Positions 25,210-35,947 of a DNA stretch of 64,000 bases are shown one piece after another. A program made the translations under genes and the position numbers. Positions within the stretch are counted from its first letter, which is position 1. Every line of letters begins with the position of its first letter. The notes below the pieces were generated by a model. The model ran no database searches. It was given only the letters and a program-made list of their open reading frames with translations, and had not been told where the DNA came from. This stretch comes from Microbacterium sp. MYb66. Its GTDB lineage: Bacteria; Actinomycetota; Actinomycetes; Actinomycetales; Microbacteriaceae. The stretch is from NCBI RefSeq assembly GCF_002979435.1, contig NZ_PCOV01000006.1:62001-126000 (forward strand), given 5' to 3'.

Positions 25210-25899
25210 TCAGCGCCCGGGCCGCACCGTCAGATCGGCGATCTGCGCATCACGCGGAAGGTCGAGCGCCGTGAGGATGGTCGTGACCACGGACTCGGGA
25301 GCGATGAAGAGCTCCGCGTCGTAGTCCTGGCCTTCCTGGTGGTGCACACGCTCCTGCATCGGCGTCGCGGTGCGCCCGGGGTAGATCGACGTCACCCGCA
25401 CTCCGTGCTGCATCTCCTCGGCCCGCAGGGCATCCGCGAGGGCCTTGAGGCCGTGCTTCGAGGCTGCGTAGGCCGACCAGCCGGCATTGGCGCGAAGTCC
25501 TGCACCCGAGTTCACGAACACCACCTGGCCCTGCGACACGCGCAGGACGGGAAGGAGCAGCCGGGTGAGCTCGGCAGGTGCGACGAGGTTCACGGCGAGC
25601 TGCTGCTCCCACAGCGTCGCAGGAAGATCTGCGACGTCTCCGAGATCGACGACGCCGGCCACGTGCACCAGCGAATCGATGCGGTCCGGCAGGTGCTGCT
25701 TCGACAGGGCCCACGACAGGCGTCCCGGCTGAGCCAGGTCACCGACGAGGACCGATGCTCCGGGGAGCTCCTCCGCGATCTGTCGGGCACGCCCGGCGTC
25801 ACGCGCCAGCGCCACCACGTCGTCGCCGCGCTCGAGCAGTCGACGGGCGAGAAGCGCGCCGATACCGGAGCCCGCACCGGTGATCAGGTGCGTGGTCAT
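25210..25899 (-). CDS. Short-chain dehydrogenase/reductase
   Basis: A 229-residue classical SDR. TGAGSGIGALLARRL is the cofactor loop, HVAGVVDLG fits the NNAG-type motif, and the catalytic Ser lies in VFVNSGAG. The YAASK motif (Tyr-Lys) is intact, followed by IYPGRTATPM. ATG at 25899 lies one base after the rsfS stop, so it is the last gene of the long operon running from rplU. The natural substrate is unknown. Confidence 0.92.
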   Translation of the reverse strand: MTTHLITGAGSGIGALLARRLLERGDDVVALARDAGRARQIAEELPGASVLVGDLAQPGRLSWALSKQHLPDRIDSLVHVAGVVDLGDVADLPATLWEQQLAVNLVAPAELTRLLLPVLRVSQGQVVFVNSGAGLRANAGWSAYAASKHGLKALADALRAEEMQHGVRVTSIYPGRTATPMQERVHHQEGQDYDAELFIAPESVVTTILTALDLPRDAQIADLTVRPGR

Positions 25900-25900
25900 G

Positions 25901-26281
25901 TCAGCTGGCGTCTGCTGCGGGCTCTGCCACATCGATCGGAACCACGGGGCAGTCCTTCCAGAGGCGCTCGAGGCCGTAATAGACCCGCTCCTCCTGGTGG
26001 AAGACGTGCACGATCAGGTCGCCGAAGTCGAGCAGGACCCAGCGAGCTTCGGCGCGGCCTTCACGGCGTACGCGCTTGTGCCCCGACTCGATGAGTCGGT
26101 CTTCGATCTCGTCGGCGATCGCGGCGACGTTGCGCTCACTGTTTCCGGTGACGAGCAGGAAGATGTCGACGAGCGGAAGGGGCTCGGAGACATTGAGCGC
26201 GACGAGATCCTCACCGCCCTTGTCGATGGCGGCTTGTGCTGCGAGGCGCAGCATCTCTTCGGCAGTTTCAGGAGATTGCAT
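25901..26281 (-). CDS. rsfS: Ribosome silencing factor
   Basis: A 126-residue RsfS/Iojap protein that binds ribosomal protein L14 and keeps ribosomal subunits apart under starvation. Family stretches are ALNVSEPLPLVDIFLLVTGNSERNV, EGRAEARWVLLDFGDLIVHVFHQEER and YYGLERLW. The true start is ATG at 26281, overlapping the stop of the gene before (TGATG); the TTG just upstream is not needed. Its place after nadD is conserved in many bacteria. Confidence 0.95.
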   Translation of the reverse strand: MQSPETAEEMLRLAAQAAIDKGGEDLVALNVSEPLPLVDIFLLVTGNSERNVAAIADEIEDRLIESGHKRVRREGRAEARWVLLDFGDLIVHVFHQEERVYYGLERLWKDCPVVPIDVAEPAADAS

Positions 26282-27498
26282 CAAATCAGTTTCGTGGAGA
26301 AGGCGATGACGAGGACGACGCCGATCGCGAGGGCGAGTCCGCCGGCGATGATGGCGAGCGTCACCATCAGGCGGTTGCCCTTTTCAGGCGCCGGAGGACG
26401 GATCACCTCGCCCGCGGGCTTGATGGTGCTGACCGCCGAGCTCGCGGCGATCGGCGTGGGCGAGGATGCCGGGGGCAGCTCACCGTCGATGAGAACGGCG
26501 TCGACATCCTTGCCGTCGGTCGTGCCGAGGGCATGGCCCTGTGAGCCCATCCCCTGCGGCAGTTCGTACGACCCGGTGACGAGGATCTCGCCGGTGGACG
26601 CGACGGGGCCCGAGAGCGACCCCTCCCCCGGAGACGGTGTGAAGATCAGCGCGTTCGGCGCGGAGTGCTGGGACCCCGTGGAGTCGCCGACGGTGAGGAG
26701 TTCATCGAATGACGGACGGAACGGCGCGCGCACCTCGGGAGCATCCGAGAGGACGCCCTCGCCGAAGGCGGAATTGACCGTGGGCCGTTCCTGAGGTGCG
26801 TCGTCAGCGTCGATGTCGCCGTCGTGGACGTCGGCGAGCACATCATCCTCGTGCGCCGCGCCGCTGTCGCTGCCGTCCTCGGCGAGGCCGAAGACCGCGT
26901 CGACGTCGTACTCGCTCCGTACCTCGGCTTCGTCGGAGGATTCGATCGGGACGTCGCCGACGGCATCGACGGCAACCGCCGCACGGACCGGCTCCACGAC
27001 GATCTCGTCGTCATCATCGTCATCGTCGTCGACGTCATCCACACGGGGGGAGGCGAAGTCCGGGATGCCGGAGACGATGTCCGCGGCGGGAGCCGTATCG
27101 GTCCCGATCGGCGCCGCGGAAACAGGCTCCGCGTCGCGCGGAGCGTTCGCGGGTGCCTGCTCGGCATCCTCCGCCGAATCGGACTGCTCGTCGGATTCCG
27201 ACTCATCGGCATCATCTGCGCCGATGACGGGCACCGACGCGGTGCGCACCTTCTCCAGCTCGCGCGCCTGGCGCCGGGTCAACGGTGCGTCACCGGACTC
27301 GACAGCGGCCGGCGGCGCGGGAGCCGGTTCGACCACGGCAGGCTCGGCCGCTCTCGGGAGGGGAGGCGCGGGTGGTGCCGCCTCGGCCGCCGCAGCGGCC
27401 TCTTCGCTGGAGATCACGGGAGTGGAACCCGTCAACCGGATCTCCCGCAACTGCTTGCGCGTCAGCGGACCCTGCTCCTGCTGATCCGATGTACTCAT
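26281..27498 (-). CDS. Low-complexity acidic protein with C-terminal membrane anchor
   Basis: A 405-residue protein unlike its enzyme neighbours. The N-terminal part has two similar boxes, [18 protein letters not shown] and [20 protein letters not shown], separated by an Ala/Pro-rich stretch. A long region rich in Asp, Glu, Ala and Ser follows, including a run of eight Asp. It ends with a single TM helix ([23 protein letters not shown]) and very short tail, so the bulk would face the cytoplasm. It sits between nadD and rsfS with four-base and one-base overlaps; similar unnamed proteins are found here in related genomes (recollection, unchecked). Function unknown. Confidence 0.85.
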   Translation of the reverse strand: MSTSDQQEQGPLTRKQLREIRLTGSTPVISSEEAAAAAEAAPPAPPLPRAAEPAVVEPAPAPPAAVESGDAPLTRRQARELEKVRTASVPVIGADDADESESDEQSDSAEDAEQAPANAPRDAEPVSAAPIGTDTAPAADIVSGIPDFASPRVDDVDDDDDDDDEIVVEPVRAAVAVDAVGDVPIESSDEAEVRSEYDVDAVFGLAEDGSDSGAAHEDDVLADVHDGDIDADDAPQERPTVNSAFGEGVLSDAPEVRAPFRPSFDELLTVGDSTGSQHSAPNALIFTPSPGEGSLSGPVASTGEILVTGSYELPQGMGSQGHALGTTDGKDVDAVLIDGELPPASSPTPIAASSAVSTIKPAGEVIRPPAPEKGNRLMVTLAIIAGGLALAIGVVLVIAFSTKLI

Positions 27499-28100
27499 GC
27501 CTTGCTCCGATACAGATGATGCTTCGCGATGTACTGAACGACCCCATCCGGGACCAGGTACCAGACCGGCTGATCGTCGCGAACACGTTCACGGCAGTCC
27601 GTCGACGAGATCGACAGCGCCGGCACTTCCAGTTGGCTGACGTTGTCGCTCGGGAGGCCGTCTGTGCTCAGGACATGTCCAGGACGTGAGACCGCGACGA
27701 AGTGGGCCAACTCCCACAACTCATCATGGTCCCTCCAACTGAGAATTTGCGCTACGGCATCCGCTCCGGTGATGAAGAAGAGATCCGCGTCGGGCCGATC
27801 ACGCTTCAGATCACGCAGGGTGTCGATCGTGTAAGTGGGACCCTCGCGGGCGATGTCCACCCGGCTCACCGTGAATTGCGGGTTCGAGGCCGTCGCGATC
27901 ACGGTCATCAGATAGCGGTGCTCGCTGGGCGATACCCCCGACTTCTGCCAGGGGTGTCCGGTGGGCACGAAGACGACCTCGTCGAGGTCGAAGGAGTTCG
28001 CGACCTCGCTGGCTGCGACGAGGTGGCCGTGATGGATGGGGTCGAAAGTGCCGCCCATCACGCCGATGCGCGGGGTGCGCGTGGTCGCAGCGTCGTTCAT
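27495..28100 (-). CDS. nadD: Nicotinate-nucleotide adenylyltransferase
   Basis: A 201-residue enzyme that joins ATP and nicotinate mononucleotide to form deamido-NAD. The nucleotidyltransferase signature [11 protein letters not shown] (residues 16-26) and the C-terminal [11 protein letters not shown] motif (ISSTxxR) are intact. [10 protein letters not shown] and FFITGADAV also match. The stop overlaps the start of the following gene (ATGA). It lies seven bases after a small membrane-protein gene. Confidence 0.96.
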   Translation of the reverse strand: MNDAATTRTPRIGVMGGTFDPIHHGHLVAASEVANSFDLDEVVFVPTGHPWQKSGVSPSEHRYLMTVIATASNPQFTVSRVDIAREGPTYTIDTLRDLKRDRPDADLFFITGADAVAQILSWRDHDELWELAHFVAVSRPGHVLSTDGLPSDNVSQLEVPALSISSTDCRERVRDDQPVWYLVPDGVVQYIAKHHLYRSKA

Positions 28101-28107
28101 CGGGGGC

Positions 28108-28332
28108 CTAGTGGCCGTGTCCCGCCTCGTGGCCGTCCTTGCCGTGCTTCGCAGCCCACGCTTCCGCCTTCGCCGAGTGGCGGTTGGCGACGTTCTTGTA
28201 CGACAGCGTCACCAGGCCCAGCAGCCCGAACACGATCGCCGCGATGACGCCGAAGATCAGCGTTTCGAGCGCGACGTTGCCGTGGTGCTCGGTTTCGGCA
28301 GCGGCCATCGCGATCTGTGCGACGAGGTTCAT
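28108..28332 (-). CDS. Small single-pass membrane protein with histidine-rich tail
   Basis: A 74-residue protein: a short N-terminus with EHHG, one TM helix ([22 protein letters not shown]), then a basic stretch and a tail [12 protein letters not shown]. Histidines near both ends could bind metal. The ATG at 28332 is preceded by GGAGCCAGG. It lies between proA and nadD in the operon, seven bases before nadD. I do not recognise a family; a coupling to NAD synthesis is not implied by sequence. Confidence 0.75.
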   Translation of the reverse strand: MNLVAQIAMAAAETEHHGNVALETLIFGVIAAIVFGLLGLVTLSYKNVANRHSAKAEAWAAKHGKDGHEAGHGH

Positions 28333-28397
28333 CCTGGCTCCGTTTCGTGGCGTGCTGTTCGGGATCCTGTGGGGTACAGCGTCCCCCAGTCTAGCCC

Positions 28398-29651
28398 TCA
28401 GCCGCGTATCTGCCCCGAACCACGCGCCAGCCACTTCGTGCTGGTGAGCTCGGCGAGTCCCATCGGACCGCGCGCATGCAGCTTCTGGGTGGAGATGCCG
28501 ACCTCCGCGCCGAATCCGAACTCTCCGCCATCGGTGAACCGCGTGGAGGTGTTCGCCATCACGACGGCGGAATCGACCTCGGCCAGGAAGCGCTCGACGC
28601 TGCGGGCATCGGTGGTGACGATCGACTCCGTATGCCCCGTGCTGTAGCGGCGGATGTGGTCGAGCGCCTCGTCGAGGGTGTCGACGACCTTGATGGCGAT
28701 GTCGAGGCTGAGATACTCGGTCTCCCAGTCCTCCTCAGTGGCGGGGATCACATTCGACATGAGTCCCGCGACCATGTCGTCACCGTGGATCGCGACGCCC
28801 TCGCTCTGCAGCGCACTGGCCACGAGCGGGATGAGGCGTGGAGCTGCCTGACGGTGCACCAGCACGGTCTCCACCGCGTTGCAGACGCTCGGACGCTGCA
28901 CCTTGGCATTGACCACGATGTCGCGGGCCCAGTTATCGGGGGCGGTCTCGTCGAGGAAGATGTGGACGTTGCCCGCTCCGGTCTCGATCACCGGCACGGT
29001 CGACTCGGTGACGACGGTCTCGATGAGGCCGGCGCTCCCCCGGGGCACGAGGACGTCGATGAACCCGCGTCCGTGCATGAGGGCCTTCGCGCCATCACGT
29101 CCGAAGTCGTCGACGGTCTGGATCGCTTCGGCCGTGAGACCGGCGCTCTCGACGGCGCCTCGCATGATCTCGACCAGCACGGTGTTCGAGTCGCGGGCCG
29201 CGCTCCCCCCGCGGAGCACCACGGCGTTGCCTGATCGCAGCGCGAGTGCCGCGATGTCGACGGTGACGTTGGGGCGAGCCTCATAGATCGCGCCGACAAC
29301 ACCGAAAGGCACCCGAACCTGCTCGAGGGACACTCCGTTGGGCATCCGGTGTCCGCCGATCACGCGACCGACCGGGTCGGGAAGTGCGGCGACCTCGCGC
29401 ACGGCGGAGGCGAGGGCAGCCACCCGCTTCTCGTCGAGGCGCAGCCGGTCGATGAGGGAGTCGCCGATGCCGTCTTCACGTCCGCGGGCGATGTCGCGAC
29501 CGTTCGCCTCGATGATGCGAGCGGCATCCCTGACGAGCGCGACCGCGATCGCCTCGAGCACGCGAACCTTGTCGTCGCTGGTGAGAGCCGCGGTGGCGCG
29601 GGAGGCGTCTTTCGCGCGCTCCAGGCGCACCTGCGGAGTCTGGTCGGTCAT
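28398..29651 (-). CDS. proA: Glutamate-5-semialdehyde dehydrogenase
   Basis: A 417-residue ALDH-superfamily enzyme that reduces gamma-glutamyl phosphate to the semialdehyde in proline synthesis. The catalytic Cys lies in QRPSVCNAVETVLVH; other family stretches are VPFGVVGAIYEARPNVTVD, VLRGGSAARDSN and GHTESIVT. It begins nine bases after proB, as expected for a proBA pair. Normal length. Confidence 0.97.
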   Translation of the reverse strand: MTDQTPQVRLERAKDASRATAALTSDDKVRVLEAIAVALVRDAARIIEANGRDIARGREDGIGDSLIDRLRLDEKRVAALASAVREVAALPDPVGRVIGGHRMPNGVSLEQVRVPFGVVGAIYEARPNVTVDIAALALRSGNAVVLRGGSAARDSNTVLVEIMRGAVESAGLTAEAIQTVDDFGRDGAKALMHGRGFIDVLVPRGSAGLIETVVTESTVPVIETGAGNVHIFLDETAPDNWARDIVVNAKVQRPSVCNAVETVLVHRQAAPRLIPLVASALQSEGVAIHGDDMVAGLMSNVIPATEEDWETEYLSLDIAIKVVDTLDEALDHIRRYSTGHTESIVTTDARSVERFLAEVDSAVVMANTSTRFTDGGEFGFGAEVGISTQKLHARGPMGLAELTSTKWLARGSGQIRG

Positions 29652-29660
29652 CCGCCCAGT

Positions 29661-31945
<2,285 letters not shown>

Positions 31946-31987
31946 CTAGTCCTCTGGGTTGCTGTGCATTTTCTGAGGGCAGATACA

Positions 31988-32019
31988 CGGACGGGGCGAG
32001 CCGAAGCCCGCCCCGTCCG
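31988..32019 (-). terminator. Strong hairpin between rpmA and obgE
   Basis: CGGACGGGGCG (31988-31998) pairs perfectly with CGCCCCGTCCG (32009-32019) around a ten-base centre that can extend the stem. No T-run follows on the minus strand, so partial termination or message processing after rpmA is more likely than a full stop. It would let ribosomal protein genes be expressed above obgE (inference). Confidence 0.5.
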
Positions 32020-32041
32020 GATGTCTAGTGTCGCGCTGTGA

Positions 32042-32299
32042 TCACTCAGCTGCGGCGACGATGTTGACGACCTTGCGGCCGCCCTTCGCACCGAACTGCA
32101 CCGCACCGGCGGCCAGAGCGAACAGCGTGTCGTCGCCGCCACGGCCGACGTTCACGCCGGGGTGGAAGTGCGTGCCGCGCTGGCGGACGATGATCTCGCC
32201 GGCGAGGACCTGCTGACCGCCGAAGCGCTTCACGCCGAGGCGCTGAGCGTTGGAGTCACGACCGTTACGGGTTGAGCTTGCGCCCTTTTTATGTGCCAT
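32042..32299 (-). CDS. rpmA: 50S ribosomal protein L27
   Basis: An 85-residue basic protein. The N-terminal [15 protein letters not shown] and [20 protein letters not shown] are hallmarks of L27, whose N-terminus reaches the peptidyl-transferase centre. It lies 18 bases after rplU. Confidence 0.98.
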   Translation of the reverse strand: MAHKKGASSTRNGRDSNAQRLGVKRFGGQQVLAGEIIVRQRGTHFHPGVNVGRGGDDTLFALAAGAVQFGAKGGRKVVNIVAAAE

Positions 32300-32317
32300 G
32301 TCCTAGTCCCCTCGGGC

Positions 32318-32626
32318 TTACTTGATGCCGGTGATCTTGACGCGCGTGAGCTCCTGACGGTGGCCCTGGCGCTTCTTGTAGCCGGTCTTGTTCTTGTACT
32401 TCTGGATGATGATCTTCGGGCCGCGGAGGTTGCCGATGACCTCAGCCGTGACCTTGACCTTCGCCAGCGAATCAGCGTCGGTGGTCACCGTGGCGCCGTC
32501 GACGAGCAGCACTGCGGCAAGCTCGATCTTCTCGCCCTGGGCAGCCTTGACACGGTCGAGCTGAACGATCGTGCCGACCTCGACCTTCTCCTGCCGCCCA
32601 CCGGCGCGCACTACTGCGTAAACCAC
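32318..32626 (-). CDS. rplU: 50S ribosomal protein L21
   Basis: A 102-residue protein beginning [17 protein letters not shown], followed by [14 protein letters not shown] and [16 protein letters not shown], all L21 hallmarks. GTG at 32626 gives the normal length; a longer upstream frame is not conserved and lies in the leader. A good promoter lies about 145 bases upstream on the minus strand. Confidence 0.97.
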   Translation of the reverse strand: MVYAVVRAGGRQEKVEVGTIVQLDRVKAAQGEKIELAAVLLVDGATVTTDADSLAKVKVTAEVIGNLRGPKIIIQKYKNKTGYKKRQGHRQELTRVKITGIK

Positions 32627-32770
32627 TTCATACCTGTTTCGTTGGGGAGCTCGCGGCTCCGAGATCTCACGGGAAGACTGTTGCTTGCATGCGCCGCAGG
32701 ACGGCGGGCGCGAACGCAAGGCTCTCCGCTTCGACCGACGAGGACGACGCGGCATACGCACCAAGGGACT

Positions 32771-32799
32771 ACTTTACCGGATGCGGGTCGGTGTCGCAA
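32771..32799 (-). promoter_or_regulatory. Promoter of the rplU-rpmA operon
   Basis: Read on the minus strand: TTGCGA, 17 bases, TAAAGT. This is the most consensus-like promoter I see in the window. It would start transcription near 32764, giving a leader of about 138 bases before rplU, long enough to hold control structures. Confidence 0.7.
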
Positions 32800-32860
32800 A
32801 GCGGTGCCGACTCCGGCACGCTCAGCGCCCGCGCGACGCCTCCGCCATCCGCTGCGGACT

Positions 32861-32866
32861 TAGGCT
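32861..32866 (+). promoter_or_regulatory. -10 box TAGGCT of the DUF4031 gene
   Basis: TAGGCT, six bases (GACAGG), then GTG at 32873; leaderless arrangement. Confidence 0.55.
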
Positions 32867-32872
32867 GACAGG

Positions 32873-33142
32873 GTGACCGTACTCGTCGACGAACCGCTCT
32901 GGCCCGCGCACGGACGCCTGTGGGCGCACCTGGTCAGCGACACCAGCCTCGACGAGCTGCACGCCTTCGCGACGGCGAACGACGTCCCTGCGCGCGCATT
33001 CGACCTCGACCACTACGACGTGCCGGAGGAGATCATCCCCCGGCTCGTCGCCGCCGGCGCTCAGCCCGTGCAGGGCAAGGAGCTGGTGCGCCGGCTGATC
33101 GCCTCAGGACTCCGGATCCGCGGCCGGGACCGGCTGCGCTGA
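32873..33142 (+). CDS. DUF4031 domain protein
   Basis: An 89-residue protein matching DUF4031. It reads TVLVDEPLWPAHGRLWAHLVSD at the N-terminus and HYDVPEEIIPRLVAAGA in the middle, with a basic tail. Family function is unknown. The GTG start is six bases after a TAGGCT box. The last 39 bases overlap the convergent 3' end of the RNase E gene, an unusually deep overlap. Confidence 0.85.
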   Translation: MTVLVDEPLWPAHGRLWAHLVSDTSLDELHAFATANDVPARAFDLDHYDVPEEIIPRLVAAGAQPVQGKELVRRLIASGLRIRGRDRLR

Positions 33143-35665
33143 CGCCTCCGAGTTCACCGACACGGGGGTACCCGTGAGGGCGGCCGTGCTCACGCGACGA
33201 CGTCCGCGTCCTTGCCCGGGTGCCTTCGGCTCGGGAAGGGCGTCCAGAACCGAGTCCAGAAGCGCCTCCGCCGGGGACTTCGGTCCCTTGCGATCCCCGC
33301 CGCGCTTCTTGCGGGCCTTCTTCGGACGCTCGGCCGCCGTCGGCGCCTCGGATGCCGCCTCGACGGTCTCCGGCTCTGCAGCGCCCTCCGCCGTCGGAAC
33401 GATCGTGGAGGCCGCGATCTGAGCCAGAGCCGACTTCGCCCCCTCGGTGATGCTGTGGGTGACGTTCGGAGCGGCCGGGGCGTTCTGGCTCTGGCCGTTG
33501 CCGTTGCCGTTTCCTCCGCTGCCGCGCTGACGACGACCGCTCTGGCCGTTGCCGCTGTTGCTGCTGCCGCCGCCGTTGTTGCTGGAGCGGTGCTTCACGA
33601 CGGGGTCGTGGTGAACGATGACGCCGCGACCGGCGCACACCTCGCATGCCTCGCTGAAGGTCTCCAACAGGCCGAGACCCAGCTTCTTGCGAGTCATCTG
33701 CACGAGGCCCAGCGAGGTGACCTCGGCGACCTGGTGCTTCGTCCGGTCGCGGCTCAGGCACTCGATCAGGCGGCGCAGCACGAGGTCGCGGTTGGACTCG
33801 AGCACCATGTCGATGAAGTCGACGACGATGATGCCGCCGATGTCGCGCAGACGCAGCTGACGGACGATCTCCTCCGCCGCCTCGAGGTTGTTCTTGGTGA
33901 CGGTCTCCTCGAGGTTGCCGCCGGTTCCGACGAACTTGCCCGTGTTGACGTCGACCACCGTCATGGCCTCGGTGCGGTCGATCACGAGAGATCCCCCGGA
34001 GGGCAACCAGACCTTGCGGTCGAGGGCCTTCTCGATCTGCTCGGTGATGCGGAACGCGTCGAACGGGTCGGTCTCGTCTTCGTAGGCCTCGACCCGCTCC
34101 AGCAGGTCGGGCGCGACGCTCTCCAGGTAGGCGCGGATCGTCTGCTGCGCGTCCTCGCCCTGGATCAGCATCTTGGTGAAGTCCTCGTTGAAGACGTCAC
34201 GGACGATCTTGACGAGCAGGTCCGGCTCGGCGTGCAGGAGGGCGGGAGCCTGCTGGTTCTCGACCTGCTTCTGAACGTGCTCCCACTGGGACGTGAGTCG
34301 CTGCACGTCGCGCGTGAGCTGGTCCTCGGTCGCCCCCTCGGCCGCGGTGCGCACGATCACGCCGGACGACTCCGGCAGGACCTCCTTGAGGATGCGCTTG
34401 AGGCGCGCGCGCTCGTTGTCCGGGAGCTTGCGGCTGATGCCGTTCATCGACCCGCCCGGAACGTAGACCAGGTAGCGGCCGGGCAGGGAGATCTGGCTGG
34501 TGAGGCGTGCGCCCTTGTGGCCGACGGGGTCCTTGGTGACCTGGACGAGCACGCGGTCGCCGGGCTTCAGAGCGAGTTCGATGCGACGCGGCTGGTTTCC
34601 GGTCTCGACGCCGTCCCAGTCGACCTCGCCGGAGTACAGCACGGCATTGCGGCCGCGGCCGATGTCGACGAAGGCGGCCTCCATGCTCGGCAGCACGTTC
34701 TGCACGCGTCCGAGGTACACGTTGCCGATGAGCGATGCGTCCTGGTTGCGGGCGACGTAGTGCTCGACGAGCACGCCGTCCTCGAGGACGCCGATCTGGG
34801 TGCGACCGTTCTTGGAGCGGACGACCATCTTGCGGTCGACCGACTCACGACGGGCCAGGAACTCGGCCTCGGTCACGACCGGGCGGCGGCGACCGGCGTC
34901 GCGTCCGTCACGGCGGCGCTGCTTCTTGGCCTCGAGACGAGTGGAGCCCTTGATCGCCTTCGGCTCGGTGATGTACTCGACGACGCGCTGGCGCTGACGC
35001 GGTTCCTCGCGCTGGTCATCGCCCTCCGAGGCACCGCGACGGCGGCGACCACGGCCACGAGAGCCCGACTCCTCCTGCGGCTGCTCGCGATCGGCGATGC
35101 GGTCGAAGACACGCTCGCGACCGGGACGCGCGGGCAGCGGGACGACCTCCGGCGCATAGAAGTGCAGCTGGGTGGAGACCTGGGAGACGAACACCTCGGG
35201 GAGCAGCCCGAGCGAGACGGCGGTCACGGGAGCCGGGGCCTCTGGGGCAGCCGCGACCTCGGGAGTCTTCTCAGCCGGGGCATCCTCGGCAGAGGGCACA
35301 TCCTCGGCAGGAGCCTCTTCAGCGGTGGCAGCGTCGTCGGCCGCGGGAGCATCCTCAGCAGAAGTCTTCTCCGCGGGGACCTCGTCCGCGACGGGAGCGT
35401 CCTCCGCAGGAGCATCCTCAGCAGGCGCATCCGCGGCGGAAGCCTCCTCGACTGCCGGCGCCTCGTCCGCGACGGCCGCACCTTCGTCGGAAGGCGCGTC
35501 GTCGGGCGTTGCGGCAGAGTCGTGGTCGGAGGCGACCACAGCAACCTCGCTCGACGACCCCGTGGGGTCGTCTGCGTCGGGAGCGATGTGCTCCGTCAGC
35601 TCTCCCGCGGCGTCAGCCGGGAAGTCGAGGGTGGGGGCGTTGTTGTCATTGTTCTCATCGGCCAT
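33104..35665 (-). CDS. rne: Ribonuclease E/G family protein
   Basis: An 853-residue RNase E/G. The first 170 residues or so are an acidic Ala/Glu/Asp/Pro region with repeats of the AEDAP type. Next come an S1 domain (GNVYLGRVQNVLPSMEAAFVDIG) and the catalytic core with TVVDVNTGKFVG and GGIIVVDFIDM (metal-binding Asp). The Zn-link CEVCAGRG follows, then a disordered Gly/Asn/Gln and Lys/Arg-rich tail. It is the main mRNA and rRNA processing enzyme in actinobacteria. ATG at 35665 follows an AGG-poor leader; GTG upstream is less likely. The leader is long (about 170 bases from a GATAAT box). Confidence 0.95.
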   Translation of the reverse strand: MADENNDNNAPTLDFPADAAGELTEHIAPDADDPTGSSSEVAVVASDHDSAATPDDAPSDEGAAVADEAPAVEEASAADAPAEDAPAEDAPVADEVPAEKTSAEDAPAADDAATAEEAPAEDVPSAEDAPAEKTPEVAAAPEAPAPVTAVSLGLLPEVFVSQVSTQLHFYAPEVVPLPARPGRERVFDRIADREQPQEESGSRGRGRRRRGASEGDDQREEPRQRQRVVEYITEPKAIKGSTRLEAKKQRRRDGRDAGRRRPVVTEAEFLARRESVDRKMVVRSKNGRTQIGVLEDGVLVEHYVARNQDASLIGNVYLGRVQNVLPSMEAAFVDIGRGRNAVLYSGEVDWDGVETGNQPRRIELALKPGDRVLVQVTKDPVGHKGARLTSQISLPGRYLVYVPGGSMNGISRKLPDNERARLKRILKEVLPESSGVIVRTAAEGATEDQLTRDVQRLTSQWEHVQKQVENQQAPALLHAEPDLLVKIVRDVFNEDFTKMLIQGEDAQQTIRAYLESVAPDLLERVEAYEDETDPFDAFRITEQIEKALDRKVWLPSGGSLVIDRTEAMTVVDVNTGKFVGTGGNLEETVTKNNLEAAEEIVRQLRLRDIGGIIVVDFIDMVLESNRDLVLRRLIECLSRDRTKHQVAEVTSLGLVQMTRKKLGLGLLETFSEACEVCAGRGVIVHHDPVVKHRSSNNGGGSSNSGNGQSGRRQRGSGGNGNGNGQSQNAPAAPNVTHSITEGAKSALAQIAASTIVPTAEGAAEPETVEAASEAPTAAERPKKARKKRGGDRKGPKSPAEALLDSVLDALPEPKAPGQGRGRRRVSTAALTGTPVSVNSEASAQPVPAADPES

Positions 35666-35714
35666 CTCTGGCTTACTCCCTGCACGGGACACTGGGTGCT
35701 CCGTGAAATCTCAT

Positions 35715-35734
35715 GCGGTACCCGCGGGTTCCGC
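35715..35734. repeat. Near-perfect 20-base palindrome in the rne leader
   Basis: GCGGTACCCGCGGGTTCCGC is self-complementary except at one pair of positions. It lies in the untranslated region 50 bases before rne and would form a stable hairpin in the message. Confidence 0.4.
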
Positions 35735-35842
35735 GAACTCACTCGGTTTGCGACCGGCTCATGGCTCTGATCGCATGGGGCATGGGGCCCCGAAGTCTTC
35801 TCGATGCGTGTCGCGGCAACGCCGTTCATCGCATCACAGGCC

Positions 35843-35848
35843 ATTATC
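35843..35848 (-). promoter_or_regulatory. Possible -10 box GATAAT of rne
   Basis: Minus-strand GATAAT about 178 bases before the rne ATG. No good -35 box. If used, rne has a leader of about 170 bases; RNase E in other bacteria controls its own leader by cleavage. Confidence 0.35.
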
Positions 35849-35934
35849 GCACCATGTGGGTCCGTTCGCGGCATCCCCTCGCGCGCAGCGCGTTTTCCCC
35901 GGCCCGTTCTCGCCACATCCATAGCCGTCGCTGG

Positions 35935-35940
35935 GATAAT
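35935..35940 (+). promoter_or_regulatory. -10 box GATAAT of the VKOR gene
   Basis: GATAAT, seven bases (CCCCAGT), then ATG at 35948; no Shine-Dalgarno sequence, so probably leaderless. Confidence 0.5.
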
Positions 35941-35947
35941 CCCCAGT

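Noticed and set aside
35172..35560. Possible DNA tandem repeat or CRISPR-like array
   Set aside because: The repetition follows the amino-acid repeats (AEDAP type) of the RNase E N-terminus; units are irregular, with no spacers.
33212..35770. 852-residue plus-strand reading frame opposite rne
   Set aside because: Mirror of the RNase E gene; Leu/Val/Asp/Arg-rich without any motif.
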